5,901 nt of DNA, from NCBI GenBank assembly GCA_019247235.1, contig JAFAPG010000263.1:1-5901 (forward strand), given 5' to 3'. This stretch comes from Acidobacteriota bacterium (lineage in GTDB: Bacteria; Acidobacteriota; Terriglobia; Terriglobales; Acidobacteriaceae). Positions 1-5,445 of this stretch are shown one piece after another (position 1 is the first letter of the stretch; every line of letters begins with the position of its first letter). The position numbers were made by a program, and so were the translations under genes. Under the pieces are notes generated by a model. That model did no database searches. It was not told the DNA's origin and saw nothing but the letters and a program-made list of their open reading frames with translations.

Positions 1-377
1 TCGTGCAGTTCCTCGATCAAATCCTCGACTGTATAACCAATTGCTCCTGCGCGAGCTACGGAATCAGCGACGATCTTCGCCAACTGCCGCGAGCGCTCCT
101 CATTCGAACCTCGTAATTGTTGGGCACTGATGAATGTCCCTGTTCCCTGGTGTGTTTCTAAGACACCACCGAGTTCAAGTTCGCGGTATGCCCGAGCAAC
201 AGTGTTGGGATTAATTGAAAGATCGACCGCAAGTTGACGAACTGTAGGCAATTGATCGCCAACGCTCAGCGATCCAGAAGCGATACCGCCCCGCACTTGA
301 TCGATGAGCTGGCGATATACGGGTACGCCACTGTGAAGATCAAGCCGGAACCGAAATGGAGATCGTCGCAAGCTCAC
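1..377 (-). CDS. GntR-family transcriptional regulator, YtrA-like (C-terminus cut by window edge)
   Basis: A short winged-helix repressor of the YtrA branch of GntR regulators, which typically control adjacent ABC-transporter operons and their own gene. The visible 125 residues begin MSLRRSPFRFRLDLHSG; an SGVPVYRQLIDQV-type lead-in (residues 16-28) opens the domain. The helix-turn-helix follows: GDQLPTVRQLAVDLSINPNT at residues 40-59, then VARAYRELE, and the wing LETHQGTGTFIS at 73-84. The last visible part (LAKIVADSVARAGAIGYTVEDLIEELH) is the short C-terminal helical region of YtrA proteins, which are usually about 120-130 residues, so only a few residues are probably missing. There is no large effector-binding domain like those of FadR or HutC types. 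I chose GTG at 377 because it is the first start codon in frame before the conserved region and lies just inside the operator; no clear Shine-Dalgarno precedes it. Any partner genes would lie left of the window. Family assignment is firm; the ligand and target are unknown. Confidence 0.92.
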   Translation of the reverse strand, partial: MSLRRSPFRFRLDLHSGVPVYRQLIDQVRGGIASGSLSVGDQLPTVRQLAVDLSINPNTVARAYRELELGGVLETHQGTGTFISAQQLRGSNEERSRQLAKIVADSVARAGAIGYTVEDLIEELH

Positions 378-383
378 AAGTAA

Positions 384-409
384 TAATGTACTATACGACT
401 AGTACACTA
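384..409. promoter_or_regulatory. Inverted-repeat operator for the YtrA-like regulator
   Basis: TAATGTACTA at 384-393 and TAGTACACTA at 400-409 form an inverted repeat with a 6-bp spacer; the arms are complementary at 9 of 10 positions. The core TGTACTA-N6-TAGTACA is the recognised operator form of YtrA-subfamily GntR repressors, and it lies directly in front of such a gene, between its -35 box and its start codon. Autorepression by promoter occlusion is therefore the natural inference. Confidence 0.85.
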
Positions 410-415
410 TGTCAA
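385..415 (-). promoter_or_regulatory. Promoter of the GntR/YtrA-like gene
   Basis: On the minus strand a consensus -35 hexamer TTGACA occupies 415-410. Two -10 candidates follow: TATAGT (395-390, spacer 14, too short) and TACATT (390-385, spacer 19, long). Either puts transcription start within a few bases of the GTG at 377, so the message would have a very short leader or none. The -35 is clear; the -10 choice is uncertain. The operator overlaps the whole element. Confidence 0.55.
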
Positions 416-480
416 GCGAAAATCGAGCGGTCTGCAGCAACTGCTAAGTCCTTTCTAGACAACGGACGAGTATTAGCAGA

Positions 481-499
481 GCCTTCTCCGCCAGGAGGC
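481..499. repeat. Small GC-rich hairpin
   Basis: GCCTTCT (481-487) can pair with AGGAGGC (493-499) around a CCGCC loop, with one G-T wobble, followed on the plus strand by only three T residues. It lies in the roughly 210-bp stretch between the gntR promoter and the recombinase remnant, which holds no other recognisable feature. It resembles a weak terminator but no gene ends here, so its function is unknown. Confidence 0.3.
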
Positions 500-589
500 T
501 TTCCATGTTCAACACTCTTTACCGCTGTTCACGCACTGTCGCTCGTCACCACAACGCTCCATTGGCCGAATCAAGGCGCCGTTTATCTT

Positions 590-745
590 GAGCACCTTGC
601 GGCTCAGGGAGCGGCAATCCACACGATCCATCATTCGGCGGCCACTCATCTGTTGCGTGCGGGCGTTGACCTGAACACGATTCGTTCATGGCTGGGCCAT
701 GTCTCAATAGACACGACCTAGGTCTACCCGGAGATCGATCTGGAA
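590..745 (+). pseudogene. Tyrosine recombinase (XerC/integrase-like), C-terminal catalytic remnant
   Basis: The translated stretch EHLAAQGAAIHTIHHSAATH, then LLRAGVDLNTIRSWLGHVSI and DTT, is recognisably the end of the catalytic domain of tyrosine recombinases: the usual form is HTIRHTxATHLLRAGVDxNTIRxWLGHVSxDTTxVYAEIDLE. Two active-site defects are visible. The box II arginine of HxxRH is replaced by histidine (HTIHH, about 620-634), and an in-frame TAG at 719-721 stops translation three bases before the GTC-TAC codons that would supply the nucleophilic tyrosine; past the stop the frame continues VYPEIDLE. The N-terminal core-binding domain and box I arginine are not recognisable upstream in any plus-strand frame. 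Only about 50 residues of a usual 300-400 remain. The gene is dead and probably a relic of a mobile element. No clear partner genes flank it. Confidence 0.82.
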
Positions 746-766
746 ATATCGAGCTGTCAAGCAGTC

Positions 767-792
767 TCATTTGCGCCTGTCATTTGCGCGTG
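767..792 (+). repeat. 13-bp tandem duplication
   Basis: TCATTTGCGCCTG (767-779) is followed immediately by TCATTTGCGCGTG (780-792), identical at 12 of 13 positions. It lies just downstream of the recombinase remnant in non-coding sequence. It may be a replication-slippage duplication or a decayed recombinase-binding direct repeat; two copies are too few to decide. Confidence 0.85.
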
Positions 793-1596
793 CGAGGGTG
801 GCCTCACACGGCAGGAGGTGAGCGCACTAACAACGCACAGGGTTTTCTGGGCGTGGTTCGATGAACCGCAGTTCGGTCCTGACGGTAACGGCCCCCTAGG
901 GCAGTTGTGTGTGGGAAAGTGCTCTCAGTTCTTGCCAGCGAGGCCACTAGCTGCGATTGTACCGACCGGCTTCATCGATCGGAGCTGATGAGTTATCTGA
1001 CGTCTACAAGAAAAGTTCAGTTATTGAGGCAGCTAGTCGCGCCCTTTCCCAATCTCTCAACCCGGATACGGAGGTCGGCGATTACCCGGGTTGTGGAAAG
1101 CTACCACGGAGCACCGCATTTTCGAGAGCTGCACGAATGATACTGAAACCTGAGACCATCTCTCACTTCAGCATCTCGATCGGCGGCGTCGATCTTGGTC
1201 GTCAGTTCACTGCGCATGGTACCAGTTCGCCCCAAATGGATACCAGCTCTGCCGCGGCGCCGGCTACCGGGGCTGACTTCGATTTCTCGGCCTGATTTGA
1301 CGATGTGAACGAGGCGGCTTGGCTCCATTGTTTTGTCTCTCGAGCCCAAAGGGATCACACCCTTTCCGCAATGTCCGTGCGGCATTGGGGATCCAAATCT
1401 TGTCCGAATCTCGCATCCGTTGCGGCCAGTCGCAATGCCGGCTCCATGCACATGGCAGACAAGGAGACGGATTCCATTTGATGGATTTCTCACGTAGGCA
1501 TACCTTTAATGCGGGCGGGTAAGTCAAATTCTTCCAGTAACCTCCTCGTGGTTCGCCAGTACGTCCCCCGGCCATCGCCGTAAGCGTCTCCTGAGA
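793..1596. other. Gene-poor stretch, no convincing intact gene
   Basis: About 800 bp with only short, overlapping open frames on both strands (for example 957-1295 plus and 1264-1575 minus). None has a good ribosome binding site, a recognisable domain or believable composition, and open frames compete on both strands as expected of moderately GC-rich non-coding DNA. CCCTAGGG near 893-900 is an 8-bp palindrome of no clear meaning. The only possible gene trace is the chemotaxis-receptor-like fragment at 1167-1310, listed separately. The stretch most likely represents decayed insert DNA. Confidence 0.6.
1167..1310 (-). pseudogene. Possible decayed fragment of a methyl-accepting chemotaxis protein signalling domain
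   Basis: On the minus strand the translated string VHIVKSGREIEVSPGS, about six residues later AGIHLGRTGTMRSELTTKID, then AADRDAE, follows the spacing of the MCP C-terminal signalling region (IV-S-REI-xx-S-x-S-x-EQ-x-GI-x-x-V-x-x-A/T-x-x-M-x-x-x-T-x-x-NAA-x-x-E). The diagnostic EQ and TQxNAA residues are altered, and no start, stop or ribosome binding site frames it. About 120 bp upstream on the same strand, in another frame, the string RLAATDA could echo the VRxLAQRSA region. This is a pattern match by eye over about 48 residues and could be chance. Confidence 0.22.
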
Positions 1597-2418
1597 TCAG
1601 TTTTCCTTTCTTGTAAAACCGGCCGGCACCTCGAACATCGCCGAGTCGAGCGGCATCTCTTCGAATTCCACGAGTTCGGTAATCGTGTGGAACGTGGACG
1701 TGGTCGTCTCTCCGTTTCGGGTCCCGCGAGTCTCCTGCCCCGACTTGCGACTCGACAGCAGGAGTCCCTTTGGATCTTCGCCAGTCTGACGGAGTTCTGG
1801 CTTCGTCCTCAATACCCATCGCCCCAATCCCAATCCCGCTCCCATGATGCCGACACCGCGATGGGTTCCGGGGCCAAAGGAGAATGATTGCGGATCGCAA
1901 TACCCGGATGGAACGTCGAGATACCAGAGGTCCTCGGTGGTCTCTTGAGGGGCCTGCTGAAACTCAGGCCCAGGGATGTTCTTTATCGTCTTTATGTAGT
2001 GCCGTGCGGTGTGTCCGAAGGCCTGCTTCGTCTCGCCGGTGTCGACGATTTTCACCTCGAAGATGTAATTCGGTTCGCCCTCGGTTAGTGCGCGTTCGTG
2101 TCGCTGCTTTTGTTGCCGAGCAATCTCTTCAGGTGTGGGAAGCGGGGATTCAAAGTAATGGCGACTTCGCATGTCGAGCATGTACGTGCGCGCCAGGTCG
2201 CAACGCACGATGCTCGCGAAAGCGGCACCGGGACCAAACTCTGTCCGCATGCGATCGGCGAGTCGGTAGGTAATCGTGCGCTCACCACCCCGGCCCGGCG
2301 CGTGAAATTTAGGATCCTGCGATTCGTAACGAGTCTGGTAGAGTAGTTTCGTTCCAGTTTGCGAGGTGAGATCGGCGGTCGTAAGCAATAGAAATGCGAT
2401 GATCGTGAGAATGCGCAT
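1597..2418 (-). CDS. Secreted protein of unknown function, DUF4412-like
   Basis: An intact 273-residue protein. The N-terminus (MRILTIIAFLLLTTADLTSQ) has one or two charged residues and a hydrophobic core, typical of a Sec signal peptide; there is no later membrane segment, so it is probably periplasmic or exported. The mature part is mixed alpha/beta with a YQTRYESQD start, a TYMLDMRSRHYFE segment, an acidic-basic stretch PTPEEIARQQKQRHE, and a C-terminal MPLDSAMFEVPAGFTRKE. The ending FEVPAGF, and the statements of the type 'value reported in a message and converted to membership', resemble secreted DUF4412-like proteins common in acidobacteria, but the match is weak. The ATG at 2418 is supported by AGGAG five bases upstream (2424-2428). 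No operon partner is visible: the next recognisable genes on either side are decayed and unrelated. Composition and open frame argue for a living gene. Biochemical function is unknown. Confidence 0.88.
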   Translation of the reverse strand: MRILTIIAFLLLTTADLTSQTGTKLLYQTRYESQDPKFHAPGRGGERTITYRLADRMRTEFGPGAAFASIVRCDLARTYMLDMRSRHYFESPLPTPEEIARQQKQRHERALTEGEPNYIFEVKIVDTGETKQAFGHTARHYIKTIKNIPGPEFQQAPQETTEDLWYLDVPSGYCDPQSFSFGPGTHRGVGIMGAGLGLGRWVLRTKPELRQTGEDPKGLLLSSRKSGQETRGTRNGETTTSTFHTITELVEFEEMPLDSAMFEVPAGFTRKEN

Positions 2419-2423
2419 AGCGA

Positions 2424-2428
2424 CTCCT
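2424..2428 (-). promoter_or_regulatory. Shine-Dalgarno site of the 1597-2418 gene
   Basis: AGGAG on the minus strand, five bases before the ATG at 2418. It is the feature that fixes this start. A TATACT hexamer slightly further upstream (near 2441-2446) could be a -10 box, but no convincing -35 accompanies it. Confidence 0.75.
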
Positions 2429-2430
2429 GA

Positions 2431-2734
2431 GCGGCAGCCGAAGTATACGCCTGTACAACGGACCGCAGATCCTCCTGTCGCCTGCAGCTCACTGGAGCTT
2501 CGGTGGCGGAGGGCACAGTCTCAAGTAGCGGGCCTCGAGCAGAGCAACCAGAACACCTAGCCTAAACTCAATCAACCAATGGCGCTCGCCGGCCTCAGGA
2601 AGTACTCATTAGAGAGCCATCGCGGCACAATTTTGCCATTTATGACTTTCTCATTATTCTCATCAAGAATATCGGATACTCTCTCAAGGACGGTGCTCTC
2701 AGACTGTGCCCGGCAAGATCTTCAATACCATGCC
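2431..2734. other. Intergenic stretch between divergent gene and helicase remnant
   Basis: About 300 bp. Apart from the upstream region of the minus-strand secreted-protein gene I find no gene, RNA or repeat. Around 2630-2700 the sequence becomes AT-richer than its surroundings, which may mark the edge of an inserted segment, but no boundary repeat is visible. Confidence 0.5.
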
Positions 2735-3155
2735 CGAGCCGCCAAAGCTATTCCTCCACAGCCACGGCGTCAGCATCAGTCGAGCCGTTCGGATATTCAA
2801 GACCTACGGCGAACGGGCAATTGCAAAAGTGCGCGAGAACCCGTACACGCTGGCAAAGGACATACATAGGATTGGCTTTGCGACCGGCGACAAGATCGCA
2901 CAAAAGGTCGGGATTCCACGGGATTGGATCAATCGAGAGAGGGCGCGCATCGACCAGGTTCTGTTGGAGGCAACTTCGGATGGGCGTTGCGCCCTTCCGT
3001 TACAAAGCTCAAGCTTGCCGCGACCAAATTGCTGACGGTTCCAATAGCCATAGTCGAGCAAGGCCTGTCTCAGTTGCTAAGAGTGGCTCCCTGCTGATAG
3101 AGGAAACGACGGTGACCTTCTGATCTTCTTGCCTCACCTGAGGAGGCAGAAGAGG
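2735..3155 (+). pseudogene. RecD2-like SF1B helicase, internal N-terminal fragment with several frameshifts
   Basis: RecD2 (YrrC-type) is a 5'-3' DNA helicase of superfamily 1B of about 700-800 residues. The fragment matches its N-terminal helix-hairpin-helix region: LFLHSHGVSISRAVRIFKTY, then GERAIAKVRENPYTLAKDIH, then RIGFATGDKIAQKVGIPRD and a DQVLLEATSDGRCA segment, compared with the family form FLHSHGVxTxRAVRIxKTYGxxAIxxVxENPYxLAxDIxGIGFxTAD. The match continues after breaks: near 2998 the frame moves to one giving KLAATKLLTVPIAIVEQ; near 3080 to one giving GSLLIEETTVT; near 3117 to one giving LIFLPHLRR. All pieces are in the correct family order. There is no start codon region, and the Walker A and other helicase motifs, which lie further downstream in the family, are absent. 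It is a non-functional relic of about 140 residues, probably stranded by a rearrangement that joined it to the recombinase remnant beginning near 3158. Confidence 0.85.
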
Positions 3156-3157
3156 GC

Positions 3158-3349
3158 ACCGCGGCAAGATTAAATCGCGCAGGCTCTCAAATTAGAGGAA
3201 CCAAAGAACTGCTGCGCCACGAGAACTTGAGCATTCCCAGCGAATTGTGCGGTGTGTTGTCCCTCGAAGCGAAGCGCCGTGCAAGTGAGCCTTTGGTACA
3301 ATACGTGAAGCAATCAGCCCAGGTGGAATCGATGCGCTGGAAAAATTGA
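3158..3349 (+). pseudogene. Tyrosine recombinase, C-terminal remnant
   Basis: One open frame ending in TGA at 3347-3349 reads AARLNRAGSQIRGTKELLRH, then ENLSIPSELCGVLSLEAKRR and ASEPLVQYVKQSAQVES. This fits the last part of phage-type integrases: RLNxAGxxIRxxQELLRHxxxxTTLxIYxxxxxxxKRRASxxVV. The LLRH histidine is present; the expected TTLxxY segment reads IPSELC, so the nucleophilic tyrosine appears to be replaced by cysteine. The HxxR box expected just upstream is missing, and the sequence there instead belongs to the RecD2 fragment, in which the frame 'EEGTAARL' is plausible for either family. Of roughly 350-400 residues only about 60 remain. It differs in sequence from the remnant at 590-745 and from the integrase at 3581-4634, so it stems from another element. 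Family assignment is by pattern only. Confidence 0.6.
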
Positions 3350-3438
3350 GCCGGGTAGCGGAGAATGCGCAGTGAGCCGCTTACCCCCCTCACAGCACTT
3401 TAAGGTTTGGAACCTAATCGATTGAAAGCAAACAAAAG

Positions 3439-3515
3439 GCGCCCTTAGCTCAGTTGGATAGAGCGTCTGGCTACGAACCAGAAGGTCGGCAGTTCGAATC
3501 TGTCAGGGCGCACCA
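3439..3515 (+). tRNA. tRNA-Arg (anticodon ACG)
   Basis: A 77-base tRNA gene including an encoded CCA. The acceptor stem pairs GCGCCCT (3439-3445) with AGGGCGC (3505-3511), followed by discriminator A and CCA (3513-3515). The D arm reads AGCTCAGTTGGATAGAGC. The anticodon stem TCTGG/CCAGA encloses the loop CTACGAA with anticodon ACG, whose A34 is normally converted to inosine by TadA to read CGN arginine codons. The T arm carries the GTTCGAATC signature with one G-T wobble in its stem. All arms are sound, so the gene is likely functional. A short AGGTT-TGG-AACCT hairpin (3403-3415) lies upstream. The decayed integrase at 3581-4634 ends 65 bp downstream of its 3' end, marking the gene as an integration target. 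Confidence 0.97.
3490..3515 (+). other. Putative integrase attachment site in the tRNA 3' end
   Basis: Tyrosine integrases commonly recombine at the T-arm and acceptor end of tRNA genes, restoring the tRNA on integration. The decayed integrase gene points its 3' end at this tRNA from 65 bp away. I searched the rest of the window for a second copy of TTCGAATCTGTCAGGGCGCA and found none, so the other boundary is either outside the window or deleted. The site is inferred from position only. Confidence 0.4.
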
Positions 3516-3580
3516 TGATTTCAATAATTTAGGGTCTGCCACTGTTGGGCGGGCCCTTTGACTGTGCGCGAACTGTGCTT

Positions 3581-4634
3581 TCATTTTTTGCCTGCCTTCA
3601 TTGACATGACTTTTCGCTCTGCGGCTTGTGCTAGGTAGATCTGAGTTCTCGCCAGAGCTTCCTGCTTCTGCTGTTCGTCCACGATCGCATAGCGTCGGAA
3701 CATCGAGTCCGTGCGGTGCCCCGTAATCTTCATGGCCACAGGTACAGGAACACCTGCCGCACAAGGTTCCTGGCGGCCGTGCGCCGGAAATCATGGAAAA
3801 GGGCGCCCGCGTACTTGAGCTCCTCCCGCTTCCATGTCTGGCCGCATTCCGAGCACTTGTATTTATCCTCCACATCAGCGCGACAAGTTGGACATAGCAG
3901 CTTGCCAATACCAACAGCACAGCACGCCGTTGCCCAAGCCTTACGGAATCGCCAATTGGTCTCCTTGATCATGGAACACGTATTCCGAGAAATGGGCCTG
4001 GCAGTCTTTACTTTGCCAGACAGCTGCGGCACGGCGCCGCTCGATGATATCTCGCAAATCGCCTTCAAGCGGCACACTCTCAGGCTTGCAGTTTTTTGAG
4101 TTCTTGGCACGCAGGTACATCATCGGTGACATCGGACCAGCGCAATGATTCTGAGAGACGCGGAATAAATGGCGCAGCCGATAATTTCTTGGTCCGGATG
4201 GCCAACTTGTACGCCTTCCCAAGTAGCTGAGTATGCCGGTTGCAGGTCGCTGCGGTGTATCCTTCGTCACGCAGATTCTCGATATACTCGCTGACTGCAT
4301 CAGACGTGACATCCACGGTTCGCCAGGATCCAAAGTGCTGGCGCAAGGGCTTCGCGTTTGAATTAACCTTCATGCTCCATTTCGCGCGGAGTTGGTAATC
4401 GCATTCGAGGGCGTCCAGCAGGTCGTCTATTGTTACTCGCTGCTGTTGAGGGCCGATAAAACTTTTCGCGCCGATCTGATCCGCGTGAACTTCTTTCAGT
4501 CTGGCGCAGGAACTTCAGGCCTTCTGCCCGTCAGCCTCCCCTGTTGACTCGCGATACTGCTTCCCGCGCAAGTAATAAGCGCACCACCAAAGCGAACTGC
4601 CTGGCCGTTTGAAAATGCGTCCGTCTCCCCTCAT
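3581..4634 (-). pseudogene. Phage-type tyrosine integrase with inserted zinc ribbon, broken by frameshifts and an internal deletion
   Basis: The gene can be traced from ATG at 4634 (MRGDGRIFKRPGSSLWWCAY, an N-terminal DNA-binding start of the GxIxKRPGSxxW type) to TGA at 3581. The core-binding domain follows (FIGPQQQRVTIDDLLDALEC; NSNAKPLRQHFGSWRTVDVT; SDAVSEYIENLRDEGYTAAT), then SAAPFIPRLSES. The next 50-60 residues, which should include the box I arginine (GWRxxE), are missing: LSES is followed directly by LRWSDV. Later parts read PLEGDLRDIIERRRAAA, FRKAWATACCAVGIGKL, a CPTC-x9-CSEC zinc ribbon, box II LFHDFRRTAARNLVR, GHRTDSMF, and the tyrosine motif RRYAIV, ending AERKVMSMKAGKK. Lesions: TGA at 4517-4515 (or a pair of indels around it), frameshifts near 4110, 3950 and 3758. 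Weak AAGGCGG precedes the start. It most likely drove integration into the adjacent tRNA-Arg gene; it cannot now be active. Confidence 0.95.
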
Positions 4635-4636
4635 TT

Positions 4637-4894
4637 GTGACCGCCTTTAGTCGCACCGAGCAACTTACAATGTATTTGATGTGGCAATCGAGCACAACAG
4701 GTTCAATTCCGGTTCCGTTAGGACACTTGACATGGAGCTTCTCAGGCGACGCCAACTGTAGCGGCTCGTGCGGATCCGCCGCCAACTGGACAGCAACGAC
4801 TTCCAGTTCGTACGCACTGGACTTCGTAACCAGTCAGGCCTCGGACCCGTTTAACGGCTATCCCACTTGGAGCGGCACAGGAGGTTGCAATTGA
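4637..4894 (+). pseudogene. C-terminal fragment of a secreted Ser/Thr-rich protein, 5' end lost
   Basis: From about 4667 the frame reads YLMWQSSTTGSIPVPLGHLT, then WSFSGDANCSGSCGSAANWT, then a Ser/Thr-rich run and FNGYPTWSGTGGCN before TGA at 4892-4894. The Trp, Gly, Ser and Thr content and two close cysteine pairs (CSGSC and a final C) look like the end of an exported beta-rich protein, not chance translation. The IPVPLG-W-x-W-x-GDA pattern recalls C-terminal regions of acidobacterial secreted hypothetical proteins, but I cannot name a family. No start with a ribosome binding site precedes it: the frame opens only at 4613, and GTG at 4637 lies against the start of the divergent integrase gene. 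Its stop is 11 bp before the next gene's ATG, so it was probably the upstream member of an operon whose 5' part was removed when the integrase element arrived or was lost. Confidence 0.5.
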
Positions 4895-4895
4895 A

Positions 4896-4901
4896 AGGAA
4901 G
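4896..4901 (+). promoter_or_regulatory. Shine-Dalgarno site of the 4906 gene
   Basis: AGGAAG, four bases before ATG at 4906, immediately after the TGA of the upstream fragment. It decides the start at 4906 over the in-frame ATG at 4867, which would add 13 basic residues in front of a normal signal peptide and has no ribosome binding site. Confidence 0.75.
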
Positions 4902-4905
4902 ACGA

Positions 4906-5376
4906 ATGAAACCCGCTGTTTTACTGTTCAGCACCGGGATTTTGGCAGCATCGGGTATTGCACAATCTGGCGGGGCTGCTCAATCCGAACCGTTTTCTAT
5001 CAGCATCGCACCTTTGGCGAAGCAGGTCAGTGCGGGCAAGGATATCGCACTCAGGATGACGGTTACAAATAATTCTCAGCAAGACATAGTGGCCGGTTCG
5101 GGATTCCGTGCTCAGGGTCTAGACACGAGTTTTAAATACGACTGTCGCGATGGATCGGGGAACTCGGTCGCGAAAGAGATTTCGCTCGTGGGGAGCGTTC
5201 ACGATGCGCCGATTCTGAAGCCCGGAAGGAGCCGGACAGAAATAGTACCACTTAGTCGTGCCTGCACTTTGAATCAGCCGGGACCGTACAGCATTCAGGT
5301 TTCCAGAACAGATCCACGCGATGTTCAACACCGGCTCATTAAATCGAATACGATCGTTATCACTGTGTCCCCGTAA
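4906..5376 (+). CDS. Secreted Ig-like/BsuPI-like protein of unknown function
   Basis: A 156-residue protein with a signal peptide (MKPAVLLFSTGILAASGIAQ) and one compact domain. The mature chain begins EPFSISIAPLAKQVSAGKDI and continues ALRMTVTNNSQQDIVAGSGF; the alternation 'V-x-AGKDIxLRMTVTNNSxQDI' is the strand pattern of Ig-like domains such as the BsuPI (intracellular proteinase inhibitor) fold. Two cysteines (in KYDCRDGSG and SRACTLNQPG) are spaced so that they may form a disulphide. The end PGPYSIQVSRTDPRD then IKSNTIVITVSP is a typical closing pair of strands. Such small proteins are common in acidobacterial genomes and have no established activity. It follows the truncated fragment by 11 bp and precedes the haloperoxidase-like gene by 69 bp, suggesting a transcription unit whose original promoter may be lost. 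The gene itself is intact. Confidence 0.9.
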   Translation: MKPAVLLFSTGILAASGIAQSGGAAQSEPFSISIAPLAKQVSAGKDIALRMTVTNNSQQDIVAGSGFRAQGLDTSFKYDCRDGSGNSVAKEISLVGSVHDAPILKPGRSRTEIVPLSRACTLNQPGPYSIQVSRTDPRDVQHRLIKSNTIVITVSP

Positions 5377-5435
5377 CCGAGGTGATGACAACGGGGCCGG
5401 TTATCCCACTGAGGCGAGCTGCAAATGGTGTGATC

Positions 5436-5440
5436 TGAGG
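5436..5440 (+). promoter_or_regulatory. Shine-Dalgarno site of the haloperoxidase-like gene
   Basis: TGAGG ends five bases before the ATG at 5446 and supports this start, which also gives a good signal peptide. The 69-bp gap from the previous gene contains no clear promoter or terminator. Confidence 0.65.
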
Positions 5441-5445
5441 TAACT

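Noticed and set aside
481..502. Hairpin followed by TTT as a terminator
   Set aside because: Only three T residues, an imperfect stem, and no gene ending upstream on the plus strand; kept as a plain hairpin.
957..1295. 112-residue frame on the plus strand in the gene-poor stretch
   Set aside because: No ribosome binding site, no recognisable domain, and comparable open frames exist on the other strand. I cannot support it as a gene.
1490..1900. 136-residue frame on the minus strand
   Set aside because: It overlaps the 3' part of the secreted-protein gene in another frame, has no ribosome binding site or signal, and is rich in Arg and Gly as expected for an off-frame translation.
3471..3920. 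Open frame on the minus strand running through the tRNA and ending ALTDSNCRPSGS
   Set aside because: Its last residues are the antisense of the tRNA-Arg gene, and the rest overlaps the integrase in another frame. This is a well-known type of false gene call.
4867..4905. Upstream ATG in frame with the 156-residue secreted protein
   Set aside because: It would overlap the upstream fragment, add a basic tail before the signal peptide, and lacks a ribosome binding site; ATG at 4906 has AGGAAG at good spacing.
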